Shown here one piece after another: positions 34,816 to 43,565 of a DNA stretch of 64,000 nucleotides. A program made the position numbers and the translations under genes. This stretch comes from Peptoniphilus sp. KCTC 25270 (GTDB lineage Bacteria > Bacillota > Clostridia > Tissierellales > Peptoniphilaceae). Where the stretch lies: NCBI RefSeq assembly GCF_021012875.1, contig NZ_JAJMZJ010000001.1, positions 434,001-498,000 of the forward strand, in the 5' to 3' direction. The notes beneath the pieces are model-generated. The model was not told where the DNA came from and ran no database searches. It saw only the letters and a list, made by a program, of their open reading frames with translations. The stretch's first letter is position 1. Every line of letters starts with the position of its first letter.

Positions 34816-35766
34816 ATGAATTTCAGAAAATTACGAATGATGGCAGCAATTGGTGCTTTGGCTCTTACCACTGTAGCGTGTACTTCGGCAAATGAAGGAA
34901 ATGCACCAGCGAATGGAAATGGCGGGGAAGAAGCAACAAATAACACAGTAGCAACTACAGAAGCAGCTGGTTCATTAGAAGAGTTAAAAGATATTGTTGT
35001 AGTGAGTCGTGAGGATGGATCTGGAACGAGAGATGCCTTTACAGAAATCGTTGGATTAGTAGAAAAAGATGCTAGCGGAAACGAAATGGATACAACAACA
35101 GAAGAAGCAACCGTTCAAAACTCTACAAATGGTGTTATGACAACAGTAGCTGGAAATGAATCTTCTATCGGATACATTTCTCTAGGATCTCTAAATGATA
35201 CAGTAAAAGCTCTAAAAGTAGATGGTGTAGAAGCAAATCCTGAAGACATCATCAACGGATCTTACAAAGTATCTCGTCCATTCTTATTGGTAAGCAAAGA
35301 GTTACCAGCTGGTAGCATTGAAGAAGATTTCTTAAAATTTGCTGCTTCTCCACAAGGACAAGCGATTGTTGAAGAAGAAGGATATGTAAAAGCGGCAGAA
35401 GGAGAAGAATATACAGCGTCTGGATTATCTGGAAACATTACGGTAGCTGGTTCTACTTCTGTAACTCCAGTTATGGAAAAATTAGCAGAAGCTTACAAAG
35501 GATTAAATCCTGATGCAACCATTGAAATTCAATCCAATGGTAGTTCTGCTGGTATCACAGCTGCTATGGAAGGAACTGCACAAATCGGTATGTCTTCTCG
35601 TGAATTGAAAGAAGAAGAAAAAGGTAGTTTACAAGAATTCATATTGGCGAAAGATGGTATCGCTGTTATCGTAAACAATGCAAATCCATTGGAAGATATT
35701 GGAATGGAACAAATCAAGAGCGTTTTCAACGGAGAAATGCTTGAGTGGGCAGAATTGGCAAACTAA
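34816..35766 (+). CDS. pstS: Phosphate ABC transporter substrate-binding protein PstS, circularly permuted
   Basis: A lipoprotein (lipobox 'TVAC', Cys22) that binds phosphate outside the membrane for PstCAB. The family motifs are all there but in swapped order. The part that is normally C-terminal comes first: S64-REDGSGTRD-73 with 'ATVQNSTNGVMTTVAGNESSIGYISLG' and 'FLKFAASPQGQAIVEEEGY', about residues 50-195. The part that normally is N-terminal follows: 'ITVAGSTSVTPVMEKLAEAY' with G212-S-T-S-V-T-P218, 'QSNGSSAGI', 'IGMSSRELK' and 'GIAVIVNNANP'. It ends at 'FNGEMLEWAELAN', the usual domain crossover. The start at 34816 is set by AGGAGG and the signal peptide. 316 aa. Confidence 0.93.
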   Translation: MNFRKLRMMAAIGALALTTVACTSANEGNAPANGNGGEEATNNTVATTEAAGSLEELKDIVVVSREDGSGTRDAFTEIVGLVEKDASGNEMDTTTEEATVQNSTNGVMTTVAGNESSIGYISLGSLNDTVKALKVDGVEANPEDIINGSYKVSRPFLLVSKELPAGSIEEDFLKFAASPQGQAIVEEEGYVKAAEGEEYTASGLSGNITVAGSTSVTPVMEKLAEAYKGLNPDATIEIQSNGSSAGITAAMEGTAQIGMSSRELKEEEKGSLQEFILAKDGIAVIVNNANPLEDIGMEQIKSVFNGEMLEWAELAN

Positions 35767-35770
35767 TAGA

Positions 35771-35805
35771 AAAAAATGGAACCCGAAAGGGTTCCATTTT
35801 TTTCT
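35771..35805 (+). terminator. Terminator between pstS and pstC
   Basis: AAAAAATGGAACCC (35771-35784), GAAA loop and GGGTTCCATTTTTT (from 35789), with T run. It would lower pstCAB relative to pstS or isolate pstC behind its own promoter. Confidence 0.9.
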
Positions 35806-35821
35806 TTACATAGATTTTACA
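35805..35821 (+). promoter_or_regulatory. Candidate Pho box before pstC
   Basis: Two perfect TTTACA copies (35805-35810 and 35816-35821) lie 11 bp apart; a third TTTACA is at 35858-35863. Same arrangement as before pstS. Confidence 0.55.
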
Positions 35822-35879
35822 AAAGGACTAAATAACTTTTATATTCCCTTGTTATATTTTACATATCAAGGAGGCGTGT

Positions 35880-36737
35880 ATGAAAAATAAAGGAATTGAA
35901 AAATTAGGAGAAATTATATTTTTTCTTTGTTCACTACTATCTATCGTATCGATTGTCGTAATTTGTTATTTCATTTTTAAGAATGGGATTCCTTTTATAA
36001 TGAAATATGGAATCAGTGATTTCGTATTGGGAACAAAATGGAAACCAACGGCTAGTCCTGGGACATTTGGAATATTACCAATGATCTTAGGCTCTATTTA
36101 TGTAACGTTTGGCTCTATGGTGATAGGAATTCCTATTGGAATTTTTACAGCGGTGTTTATGGTGTATTACTGTCCCAGAAAGCTTTATAAATTCTTAAAA
36201 CCAGCTCTTAACTTAATGGCAGGGATTCCTTCCATAGTATTTGGATTTTTTGCCCTTATGGTTATGGTTCCTATAGTAAGGGAGATATGGGGCGGAACAG
36301 GAATGAACATCATTACAGGATCTATTTTATTGGGGATCATGGTACTTCCTACAATAATTGGGCTTTCAGAAAGTTCCATTCGTTCTGTACCAAAATCTTA
36401 CTACCAAGGGTCTATTGCTTTGGGTGCAACTCATGAGCGCTCTATATTCAAAGTGGTTCTTCCAGCAGCAAAATCTGGAATTATTGCGTCTATTATTCTA
36501 GCCATTGGGCGTTCTATTGGGGAAACAATGGCGGTAATTTTGGTTATTGGAAATCAAGCGAGAATGCCCCACGGTATAACTAGAGGAGTAAGAACCTTAA
36601 CAGGAAATATCGTAATGGAAATGGCCTATGCTGCCAATGAACACAGAGAAGCTTTGATTGCAACAGGAGTGGTTCTTTTTGTGTTTATTCTAACGATAAA
36701 TATATTGTTTAATGTTGCAAAACGGAGGATGAAATAA
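35880..36737 (+). CDS. pstC: Phosphate ABC transporter permease PstC
   Basis: One of the two membrane subunits of the high-affinity phosphate importer. Six hydrophobic segments over 285 aa. The inner-membrane component loop reads 'YYQGSIALGATHERSIFKVVLPAAKSGI', and 'KWKPTASPGTFGILPMILGSIYVT' is a PstC hallmark. Overlaps pstA by 1 nt. Confidence 0.96.
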   Translation: MKNKGIEKLGEIIFFLCSLLSIVSIVVICYFIFKNGIPFIMKYGISDFVLGTKWKPTASPGTFGILPMILGSIYVTFGSMVIGIPIGIFTAVFMVYYCPRKLYKFLKPALNLMAGIPSIVFGFFALMVMVPIVREIWGGTGMNIITGSILLGIMVLPTIIGLSESSIRSVPKSYYQGSIALGATHERSIFKVVLPAAKSGIIASIILAIGRSIGETMAVILVIGNQARMPHGITRGVRTLTGNIVMEMAYAANEHREALIATGVVLFVFILTINILFNVAKRRMK

Positions 36738-37558
36738 TGAAATCAAAGATATTAAATGCATTTGTTTATCTTTCGGCTGGAATCACTTTTGGGATGCTTC
36801 TTTTGTTAATTGTTTATATTACAATGAAAGGTGTTCCGAATCTTACAAAAGATCTGTTTTCCATGACTTATACAACAGAAAACGTGTCTATGGTTCCGTC
36901 GATTATAACTACATTAATTGTAGTGATTTGTTCTCTTTTGATTGCAACTCCTTTAGGGGTATTTACAGGATTTTATTTGATTGAATACGCAAAAAAAGAT
37001 AGTAAGATTGTGGAAATTATCCGCCTAGCTTCAGAGACTTTGTCTGGGATTCCATCGATTCTGTATGGATTGTTTGGGATGTTATTTTTTGTTACTACAT
37101 TAAAACTTGGATTTTCGATTTACTCAGGAGTATTTACCCTATCGATTATGATTCTGCCTTTGATTATACGCTCAACAGAAGAGGCTTTATTGGCGGTTAA
37201 TGACAGTTTAAGAATGGGAAGTTACGCCTTAGGAGCAGGAAAATTGCGTACTATTTTTAAGGTGGTTTTACCAGTAGCGTTACCAGGTATTTTGTCTGGA
37301 ATTATTTTAGCGATCGGAAGATGCGTAGGAGAAACAGCGGCTCTTGTTTATACTCTAGGTACAGCAACGCAAATGCCTGAAAGTTTGGCTTCTTCAAGTC
37401 GAACTCTTTCCCTTCATATGTATGTTTTGTCTTCAGAAGGGCTACATGTAAATCAGTCTTTTGCAACGGCTTTTGTGCTTATTTTAATTACACTATTTAT
37501 AAATGGATTGTCTAATTTTATTGGGAATCGATTGGTTGGAGGAAAAAATAATGAATAA
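36737..37558 (+). CDS. pstA: Phosphate ABC transporter permease PstA
   Basis: The second membrane subunit of the phosphate importer, 273 aa with six hydrophobic segments and the coupling loop '[29 protein letters not shown]'. '[34 protein letters not shown]' is characteristic of PstA. Overlaps both pstC (1 nt) and pstB (8 nt). Confidence 0.96.
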   Translation: MKSKILNAFVYLSAGITFGMLLLLIVYITMKGVPNLTKDLFSMTYTTENVSMVPSIITTLIVVICSLLIATPLGVFTGFYLIEYAKKDSKIVEIIRLASETLSGIPSILYGLFGMLFFVTTLKLGFSIYSGVFTLSIMILPLIIRSTEEALLAVNDSLRMGSYALGAGKLRTIFKVVLPVALPGILSGIILAIGRCVGETAALVYTLGTATQMPESLASSSRTLSLHMYVLSSEGLHVNQSFATAFVLILITLFINGLSNFIGNRLVGGKNNE

Positions 37559-38303
37559 AATGGAAATAAAAAAGGTGGATTTATTTTATGGGGATTTTCA
37601 TGCTCTAAAAAATATTTCTATGGATATACAAGAAAAGGAGATTACGGCTTTTATTGGGCCTAGTGGATGCGGGAAATCAACGATGCTTAAAAGCTTAAAT
37701 CGTATGAACGATTTGATACCGAACTGCAAAATTACAGGAGATATTTTATTGGATGGAAAAGATATTTATGATCCAAAATACGATATAAATACATTAAGAA
37801 AAAGAGTAGGAATGGTATTTCAAAATCCAAATCCTTTTCCAATTAGCATTTACGATAATGTAGCCTATGGTCCTAGAACGCATGGAATAAAAAATAAAGC
37901 ACAGTTGGACGAGATTGTAGAAAAAAGTTTGCGCGGAGCTGCGATTTGGGACGAGGTAAAAGATAAATTAAAACAAAATGCAACAGAAGTTTCTGGGGGC
38001 CAACAACAAAGAATCTGTATCGCTCGTGCATTGGCTGTGGAGCCAGAAGTTTTATTAATGGACGAACCGACTTCTGCTTTGGATCCAATTTCTACTTTGA
38101 AAATAGAAGAACTTGTTCAGGATTTGAAAAATGAGTATACTATAATTATAGTAACGCACAATATGCAACAAGCGACACGAGTTTCAGATAAAACAGGATT
38201 TTTCTTAAATGGAGAAGTCATTGAGTTTGGAGAAACAGATAAAATTTTCTCTGTGCCTCAAGATAAAAGAACAGAAGATTATATTACTGGTAGATTTGGG
38301 TAA
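37551..38303 (+). CDS. pstB: Phosphate ABC transporter ATP-binding protein PstB
   Basis: The ATPase of the phosphate importer. Walker A is 'GPSGCGKST' near residue 35, the signature '[16 protein letters not shown]', Walker B '[12 protein letters not shown]' and the His-switch 'IVTHNMQQA'. 250 aa. The start at 37551 follows GGAGG; the longer in-frame start at 37503 lies inside pstA. Confidence 0.97.
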   Translation: MNKMEIKKVDLFYGDFHALKNISMDIQEKEITAFIGPSGCGKSTMLKSLNRMNDLIPNCKITGDILLDGKDIYDPKYDINTLRKRVGMVFQNPNPFPISIYDNVAYGPRTHGIKNKAQLDEIVEKSLRGAAIWDEVKDKLKQNATEVSGGQQQRICIARALAVEPEVLLMDEPTSALDPISTLKIEELVQDLKNEYTIIIVTHNMQQATRVSDKTGFFLNGEVIEFGETDKIFSVPQDKRTEDYITGRFG

Positions 38304-38323
38304 GGAAAGTTGAGGATGAAAAT

Positions 38324-38995
38324 ATGCGTAAAGTATATGAAGGAGAGTTGCAAGAATTAAATAGTCGTTTAATTGAAATGGCAAGTATGGTTGAAAAATC
38401 AGTAGCGGATTCTTTGAAAGCTTTGTCTACAAGAAATATGGAGTTGGCAGAAGAAATTATCATAAAGGATCAAAAGATTAATGAGATGGAACGTAAAATC
38501 GAAAGTATGTGCTTGAATTTGCTTTTACGCCAACAACCGGTAGCAGGCGATTTACGATTTATTTCAGCGGCCTTAAAAATCATTACAGATTTAGAGCGTA
38601 TCGGAGATCATGCTCAAGATATTTCTGAAATATCCTTGTCTATGCCAAAAGATCCATTGACTTCTGAGTTGCATTTGGTTATGCAGATGTTCGAAGAATC
38701 TTCTCAAATGATTAAAATGGCTATTGATTCCTATATTACAAAAGATGAAGACTTGGCCAACATTTGTATTGCCAGGGATGAAAAAGTAGATGAATTGCTA
38801 TTACAAGTCCGTAGAAAGGTGATTCGATTGTTGCAAGATCATTCAGAACATGCAGAAGAACTCATTGATTTGTTGCAAATTGCAAAATATTTAGAACGAG
38901 TGGGAGACCATGCGGAAAATATTGCAGAGTGGGTAATTTATTCGTTGACAGGAAACCATAAATACTACGAAGAAAAAAATATATTTGGAGAATAA
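38324..38995 (+). CDS. phoU: Phosphate signalling protein PhoU
   Basis: PhoU connects the Pst transporter with the PhoR kinase and represses the response when phosphate is plentiful. It has two PhoU repeats of about 100 residues, each with an 'ERIGDHAQDI' or 'ERVGDHAENIAE' metal-binding segment. 223 aa. It follows pstB by 20 nt and is directly followed by the response regulator gene. Confidence 0.95.
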   Translation: MRKVYEGELQELNSRLIEMASMVEKSVADSLKALSTRNMELAEEIIIKDQKINEMERKIESMCLNLLLRQQPVAGDLRFISAALKIITDLERIGDHAQDISEISLSMPKDPLTSELHLVMQMFEESSQMIKMAIDSYITKDEDLANICIARDEKVDELLLQVRRKVIRLLQDHSEHAEELIDLLQIAKYLERVGDHAENIAEWVIYSLTGNHKYYEEKNIFGE

Positions 38996-38996
38996 T

Positions 38997-39674
38997 ATGA
39001 TTTATTGTGTCGAAGACGAGCAAAATATTCGTGAGTTAATTTTATATGCCTTGGAAAATCAAGATTTTCAAGTAAAAGGTTTTGAATCTTCTGAAAATTT
39101 ATATTCTGCCATGGAGAAAGAAAAACCAGAATTATTGCTTTTGGACATAATGCTTCCAGAAGAAGATGGATTAACAATCTTAAAAAAAATACGTCATGAT
39201 CCAAGATATAGAGACTTGCCTGTTATTATGCTGACGGCAAAATCTTCAGAATTGGATCGAATCGTAGGATTGGACTTAGGAGCAGATGATTATATTGTAA
39301 AACCTTTTAGTGTTTTGGAATTGATAGCAAGAGTGAAGTCTTTGTTGCGCCGAGCCAATCGAAATGGTGTACAAGAAAGCACTCTCTGTTTAGATGATGT
39401 CTGCATTGATGTAAATCAAAGAATGGTAACAGTAGAAGAGGAACCAATTAATTTAACCTATAAAGAATTTGAATTGTTGCTGTATCTTTTTAGAAATATT
39501 AACATTGTACTTCCTAGAGAAAAGATTATGTCAACAATTTGGGGATACGATTTTGAAGGAGAAAGTCGAACAGTAGATGTTCACATTGCTTCTATTCGTC
39601 AAAAATTAGGTTCGCATTCTCATTTGATTGAAACGGTTCGTAATGTCGGATATAAAGTAGGAAATAAAAAATGA
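38997..39674 (+). CDS. phoP: OmpR/PhoB family response regulator (PhoP type)
   Basis: A receiver domain (acidic pair Glu6/Asp7, phosphorylation site Asp50, Thr in 'VIMLTAKS', Lys in 'IVKPF') is followed by a winged-helix DNA-binding domain ('ESRTVDVHIASIRQKLG'). 225 aa. Its place behind phoU and before a PhoR-like kinase makes it the likely phosphate regulator that binds the 11-bp repeats before pstS and pstC. The start at 38997 has GGAG before it. The 3' end overlaps the kinase gene (ATGA). Confidence 0.9.
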   Translation: MIYCVEDEQNIRELILYALENQDFQVKGFESSENLYSAMEKEKPELLLLDIMLPEEDGLTILKKIRHDPRYRDLPVIMLTAKSSELDRIVGLDLGADDYIVKPFSVLELIARVKSLLRRANRNGVQESTLCLDDVCIDVNQRMVTVEEEPINLTYKEFELLLYLFRNINIVLPREKIMSTIWGYDFEGESRTVDVHIASIRQKLGSHSHLIETVRNVGYKVGNKK

Positions 39675-41386
39675 TGAACGAAAGAAAGTACCTTATTCTA
39701 TTTTCGATTCTTGTATCGTGTATATTAAGTTTTTCCTTTCTCGTACCTGTATCTCTTTGGAGCTATAACGAAGAGATACAGGAACAGGAAGTACAGTTAC
39801 AAAAATTTTTAGATGACTTATCCGGGGCCTCTACAATGGATGAGCTTTTTTCATATGTAGAAAAGGGAAAAGGAATGGTAAATTATGATTTTCTTATGGT
39901 ACTGGATAAAGAAAATCAGTTAAAATACTTTACACAAATTCCCAAAGAGGCAAAAGAAGTGGCGAAATTTTTAGAAAATCAAGAATTTGGAGAAACAACA
40001 GCCAAATTCCGACTCCCTAGTACTTTTGAAGCCGATTATATTATGGGAAAAAATTCGGGAGAAAATCGCATATTTTTAGGGTATATCGTACCTTCTATTT
40101 TTTTATTGTTGATTCATCGTCTCCCTATGTTTTTTTTCACAAGTGGATTGGGAACTCTTATTTTGTATTATGCCTTAAACTATGGAATGAACAAGAAAGA
40201 GGAAGGTATTCTACAAATTATTCAAAGTTTTCCTAAATATATTAGAGATGAAGAAGCCAAAATCAAAACAATTCCAGGAATAGAAAACTTTGAAGAATCC
40301 ATTAAAGAAGAATCGTTTTGGATTCGTGAACGTCTAGACGTATTGGAATCCCGCTTAAATGGATTGAGCCGGATGATTGAACAAATGAACGAAGGCGTTC
40401 TTTTTGTAAATGAGAATTATGGAATTGAGCTCCATAATACATCTGCAATAAAGTTACTAGGCGGATCTGTATATAGCAACTATAAGGGAAAGCCGATTCA
40501 ACTTTTATCTAGAGAGAGTTCCTTATTACAAGCGTTAAATCAACAATTTTTGGATAAAGAGGAAAAGATGATTCGAATTGCCTTAGGAGAAAAATATATC
40601 AGGATTCATATGAATCCTGTGTATTCTCTCGAAAAGAAATTATTGGGAATTGTTATATTGATTATGGATGAAACAGCCAATGCATTGGCGGAACAAGAAC
40701 GTCGTGAATTCACATCGAATATAACCCACGAATTAAAAACTCCTTTGACATCCATTCGTGGTTATACAGAGCTACTTTTAGCTGGTGGAATGAACGAAGA
40801 AAATCAGAAAAAATTCTTAGAAATCATTTTTAAGGAATCGGAAAAACTTTTTGATTTAATTGATTCCATTATTGGAATTTCTAGAATTAATGAGAAAAAT
40901 AAAAGGGAAGAATATAGAACCATTTCCATTAATGAAGTGATTGATTCTATTTTAGAATCCCAAAGTGGAAATATCGAAAGACGACAAATTAGAGTAGAAA
41001 AAAATGCTTCTCTAGATACCAATATTTACACCCACCCAGGTTTAATTCGGGAATTGCTTGAAAATTTAATTGATAATGGGATTATCTATAATAAAGATAA
41101 GGGAGTCTTAAAAATAAATATTCAAAAGATGCCTGAAGAATTAAAAATCGAAATAGAAGATTCAGGAATAGGAATTGAGTATGACAAACAAAATCGTGTA
41201 TTTGAGAGATTTTATATGGTAGACTCTTCTCGTTCACAAAATAAAAACTCGACAGGTTTAGGATTGTCGATTGTAAAACATAATGTACAAATACTAAACG
41301 GGAAAATTGAAATGGTAAGTGAAAAGGGTGTGGGGACAAAATTCATTTTAACTTTTCCACACAAAAATGCATACATTACACAATGA
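39671..41386 (+). CDS. phoR: Sensor histidine kinase, PhoR-like
   Basis: A 571-residue membrane kinase. The N-terminal helix is at about 9-30, followed by a short extracytoplasmic part of about 100 residues and a second hydrophobic region (about 136-176). A PAS-like segment ('MIEQMNEGVLFVNENYGIELHN') precedes the HisKA domain with His353 ('ITHELKTPLTSIRGYTELL'). The ATPase domain has 'ELLENLIDNGIIYN' (N box), 'IEDSGIGIEY' (G1) and 'NSTGLGLSIVKH' (G2). Context (pst-phoU-phoP) supports the PhoR role. GGAAA-type weak ribosome binding; translation is coupled to phoP. Confidence 0.88.
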   Translation: MMNERKYLILFSILVSCILSFSFLVPVSLWSYNEEIQEQEVQLQKFLDDLSGASTMDELFSYVEKGKGMVNYDFLMVLDKENQLKYFTQIPKEAKEVAKFLENQEFGETTAKFRLPSTFEADYIMGKNSGENRIFLGYIVPSIFLLLIHRLPMFFFTSGLGTLILYYALNYGMNKKEEGILQIIQSFPKYIRDEEAKIKTIPGIENFEESIKEESFWIRERLDVLESRLNGLSRMIEQMNEGVLFVNENYGIELHNTSAIKLLGGSVYSNYKGKPIQLLSRESSLLQALNQQFLDKEEKMIRIALGEKYIRIHMNPVYSLEKKLLGIVILIMDETANALAEQERREFTSNITHELKTPLTSIRGYTELLLAGGMNEENQKKFLEIIFKESEKLFDLIDSIIGISRINEKNKREEYRTISINEVIDSILESQSGNIERRQIRVEKNASLDTNIYTHPGLIRELLENLIDNGIIYNKDKGVLKINIQKMPEELKIEIEDSGIGIEYDKQNRVFERFYMVDSSRSQNKNSTGLGLSIVKHNVQILNGKIEMVSEKGVGTKFILTFPHKNAYITQ

Positions 41387-41431
41387 TTTCACAATCAATT
41401 GATACTATAAGTAAAATATGAGGTGATGTGC

Positions 41432-42106
41432 ATGAAAATATTAGTTGTAGATGATGAAGCGAGAATTCGCGAGGTAATACGTACCTATGCTGAATTTGAA
41501 GGAAATGAAGTGGTAGAAGCTCCAGACGGAATTCGTGCCGTTGAAATCTGTAAAGAAGAAGATTTTGATGTAATAGTTATGGATATAATGATGCCTCGTT
41601 TGGATGGATTCAGCGCGTACAAAGAGATTCGAAAAGATAAAAACATTCCTGTTTTAATGCTAAGTGCTCGTTCAGAAGAATACGATAAATTATTTGGGTT
41701 TGAAATAGGAATTGATGATTATGTAGTAAAGCCATTTTCTCCTAAGGAATTAATGGCTCGTTTGAATGTAATTGTAAAGAGAAGAAGCCATGTTAATGAA
41801 AATCGTCAATTAAAATACGACGGGTTATCGATTGATTTAGATGGTAGAGAAGTTTATGTGAATGATAAGCCAGTGGATATGACACCAAAAGAATTTGATC
41901 TCTTGGTATTTTTGGCTGAAAATGAGAGTATTGCTCTAAGCCGTGATAAATTGTTAAACAAAGTGTGGGGATATGATTTCTATGGGGATGACCGAACTGT
42001 GGATACCCATATTAAGATGTTGCGTAATAGTTTAGGTGAATATAGAAATTATATTGTTACCGTGCGAGGCGTAGGGTACAAATTTGTAGCAGAAAGCGAT
42101 AATTAA
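41432..42106 (+). CDS. OmpR family response regulator of a second two-component pair
   Basis: Receiver (Asp7, Asp8, phospho-acceptor Asp51, 'VLMLSARS', 'VVKPF') and winged-helix domain ('DDRTVDTHIKMLRNSLG'), 224 aa. The start at 41432 is preceded by AGGTGATG; an ATG 9 nt earlier is possible. It lies 45 nt behind the PhoR-like gene, but its kinase is the next gene. The target and signal are unknown. Confidence 0.92.
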   Translation: MKILVVDDEARIREVIRTYAEFEGNEVVEAPDGIRAVEICKEEDFDVIVMDIMMPRLDGFSAYKEIRKDKNIPVLMLSARSEEYDKLFGFEIGIDDYVVKPFSPKELMARLNVIVKRRSHVNENRQLKYDGLSIDLDGREVYVNDKPVDMTPKEFDLLVFLAENESIALSRDKLLNKVWGYDFYGDDRTVDTHIKMLRNSLGEYRNYIVTVRGVGYKFVAESDN

Positions 42107-42108
42107 GA

Positions 42109-43527
42109 ATGATTAGAAAAAGAGTTGTGTTGGATGAAAAAAGCATACGTGTCAAATTTTGGCTATACTTTTCCGGTATGGCTCTTTTCATTCTGCTTCT
42201 TTTATGGTTGCTTCAAATCGTATTTATTAATTCTTTCTATCAATCTATGAAGATTCGGGAAACCAAAAATATAGGGGAAACCATTACCAAAGAATTTGGG
42301 AATGAAAATTTTGAAGACTCCATATTGACTTATAGCTTTGAGAAAAGCGTAGGGATTCAAATCTATAACGATTCAGGATCTCTTATTTTTCCCCTCAATC
42401 CATTGGATTATTTTTACCAACCAATCATCCAAATCAAAGATTTTAATAAATACTTTCAACCATTAATCGAACAAAATCTTCAAGATATAACATATGTTGA
42501 GCCTTTTAAGGAATCTGAAAGTTCATCTATTTTATATGTTTCTTATTTAGGGGAACAAGCAGGAGAAAAGTATTTCCTTGCGGTATCAGCCAATGTTGAT
42601 CCGGTGGAATCTACCGTGGAAATATTAAAAAATCAACTGATAATTGTATCTGCCATTTCCATTATTTTGGCCTTTATTCTGTCTTATTTCTTATCTTCTC
42701 GATTGGCGGCTCCCTTAACCAATATGGCAAAAACAGCGCGTCAGCTCGGCCGTGGGAATTATGATGTAAAGTTTCAAACGGGAGATTACACGGAAATTAC
42801 GGACTTGGCCAATACATTAAATTATGCAACAGGCGAATTAACCAAAACCATAGAAGTACGGAAGGATTTGATTGCCAATGTTAGCCATGATTTGAAAACG
42901 CCACTAACGGTAATTAAATCTTACGGGGAAATGATTCGAGATATTTCTGGAGATAATAAAGAACTACGAAATCAGCATATTCAGACCATTTTGGAAGAAT
43001 CTGATTATCTAACCTCTTTTGTAAACGATTTGTTGGATTTGTCAAAAATTGAGTCAGAACTAGAAGATTTGCATTTGGAAGAATTTAGCTTGGAAGAACT
43101 AACCAAAGAAGTCATGCATCGTTTTGATTATTTGAGAAAAGAACAAGGATATGAATTTCCAATCTTTGTCCAAGGGAAGAATGATATTGTTGCGGATAAA
43201 AACAAAATTCGTCAAGTCATTTATAATTTTATTAGCAATGGGGTAAATTATTCCAAAGACAAGAAAAGAATCGAAGTTCACATTGAAGAGAAAGAAAACT
43301 GGATAGAATATTCGGTAAAAGATTTTGGAATTGGAATTGCAGAAGATAAAGTAAAACAAATTTGGGATCGATACTATCGAGTTCGTGACAATTATGAACG
43401 TCAAGTGGTAGGAACGGGATTGGGTTTGTATATTTGTCAAAATATTTTAACTCTACACAAATTTGATTTCGGTGTAGAATCTAAAATTAATGAAGGAAGC
43501 CGTTTCTATTTTAGGATTCCAAAATAA
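42109..43527 (+). CDS. Sensor histidine kinase of the second two-component pair
   Basis: A 472-residue kinase with two membrane helices (about 17-40 and 178-200) enclosing an extracytoplasmic sensor of about 135 residues. A HAMP domain ('RLAAPLTNMAKTARQLGRGNYDV') follows, then HisKA with His260 ('NVSHDLKTPLTVIKSYGEMI'), and the ATPase with 'QVIYNFISNGVNYS', 'VKDFGIGIAED' and 'GTGLGLYICQ'. It starts 2 nt after the regulator. A bidirectional terminator separates it from the convergent pyc gene. The signal cannot be told. Confidence 0.92.
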   Translation: MIRKRVVLDEKSIRVKFWLYFSGMALFILLLLWLLQIVFINSFYQSMKIRETKNIGETITKEFGNENFEDSILTYSFEKSVGIQIYNDSGSLIFPLNPLDYFYQPIIQIKDFNKYFQPLIEQNLQDITYVEPFKESESSSILYVSYLGEQAGEKYFLAVSANVDPVESTVEILKNQLIIVSAISIILAFILSYFLSSRLAAPLTNMAKTARQLGRGNYDVKFQTGDYTEITDLANTLNYATGELTKTIEVRKDLIANVSHDLKTPLTVIKSYGEMIRDISGDNKELRNQHIQTILEESDYLTSFVNDLLDLSKIESELEDLHLEEFSLEELTKEVMHRFDYLRKEQGYEFPIFVQGKNDIVADKNKIRQVIYNFISNGVNYSKDKKRIEVHIEEKENWIEYSVKDFGIGIAEDKVKQIWDRYYRVRDNYERQVVGTGLGLYICQNILTLHKFDFGVESKINEGSRFYFRIPK

Positions 43528-43560
43528 AAAAAGGTGTGTTAAATAACACACCTTTTTTAT
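43526..43560. terminator. Bidirectional terminator between the kinase gene and pyc
   Basis: GGTGTGTT/AACACACC hairpin flanked by A run on the left and T run on the right, serving both convergent genes. Confidence 0.88.
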
Positions 43561-43565
43561 TTTGA

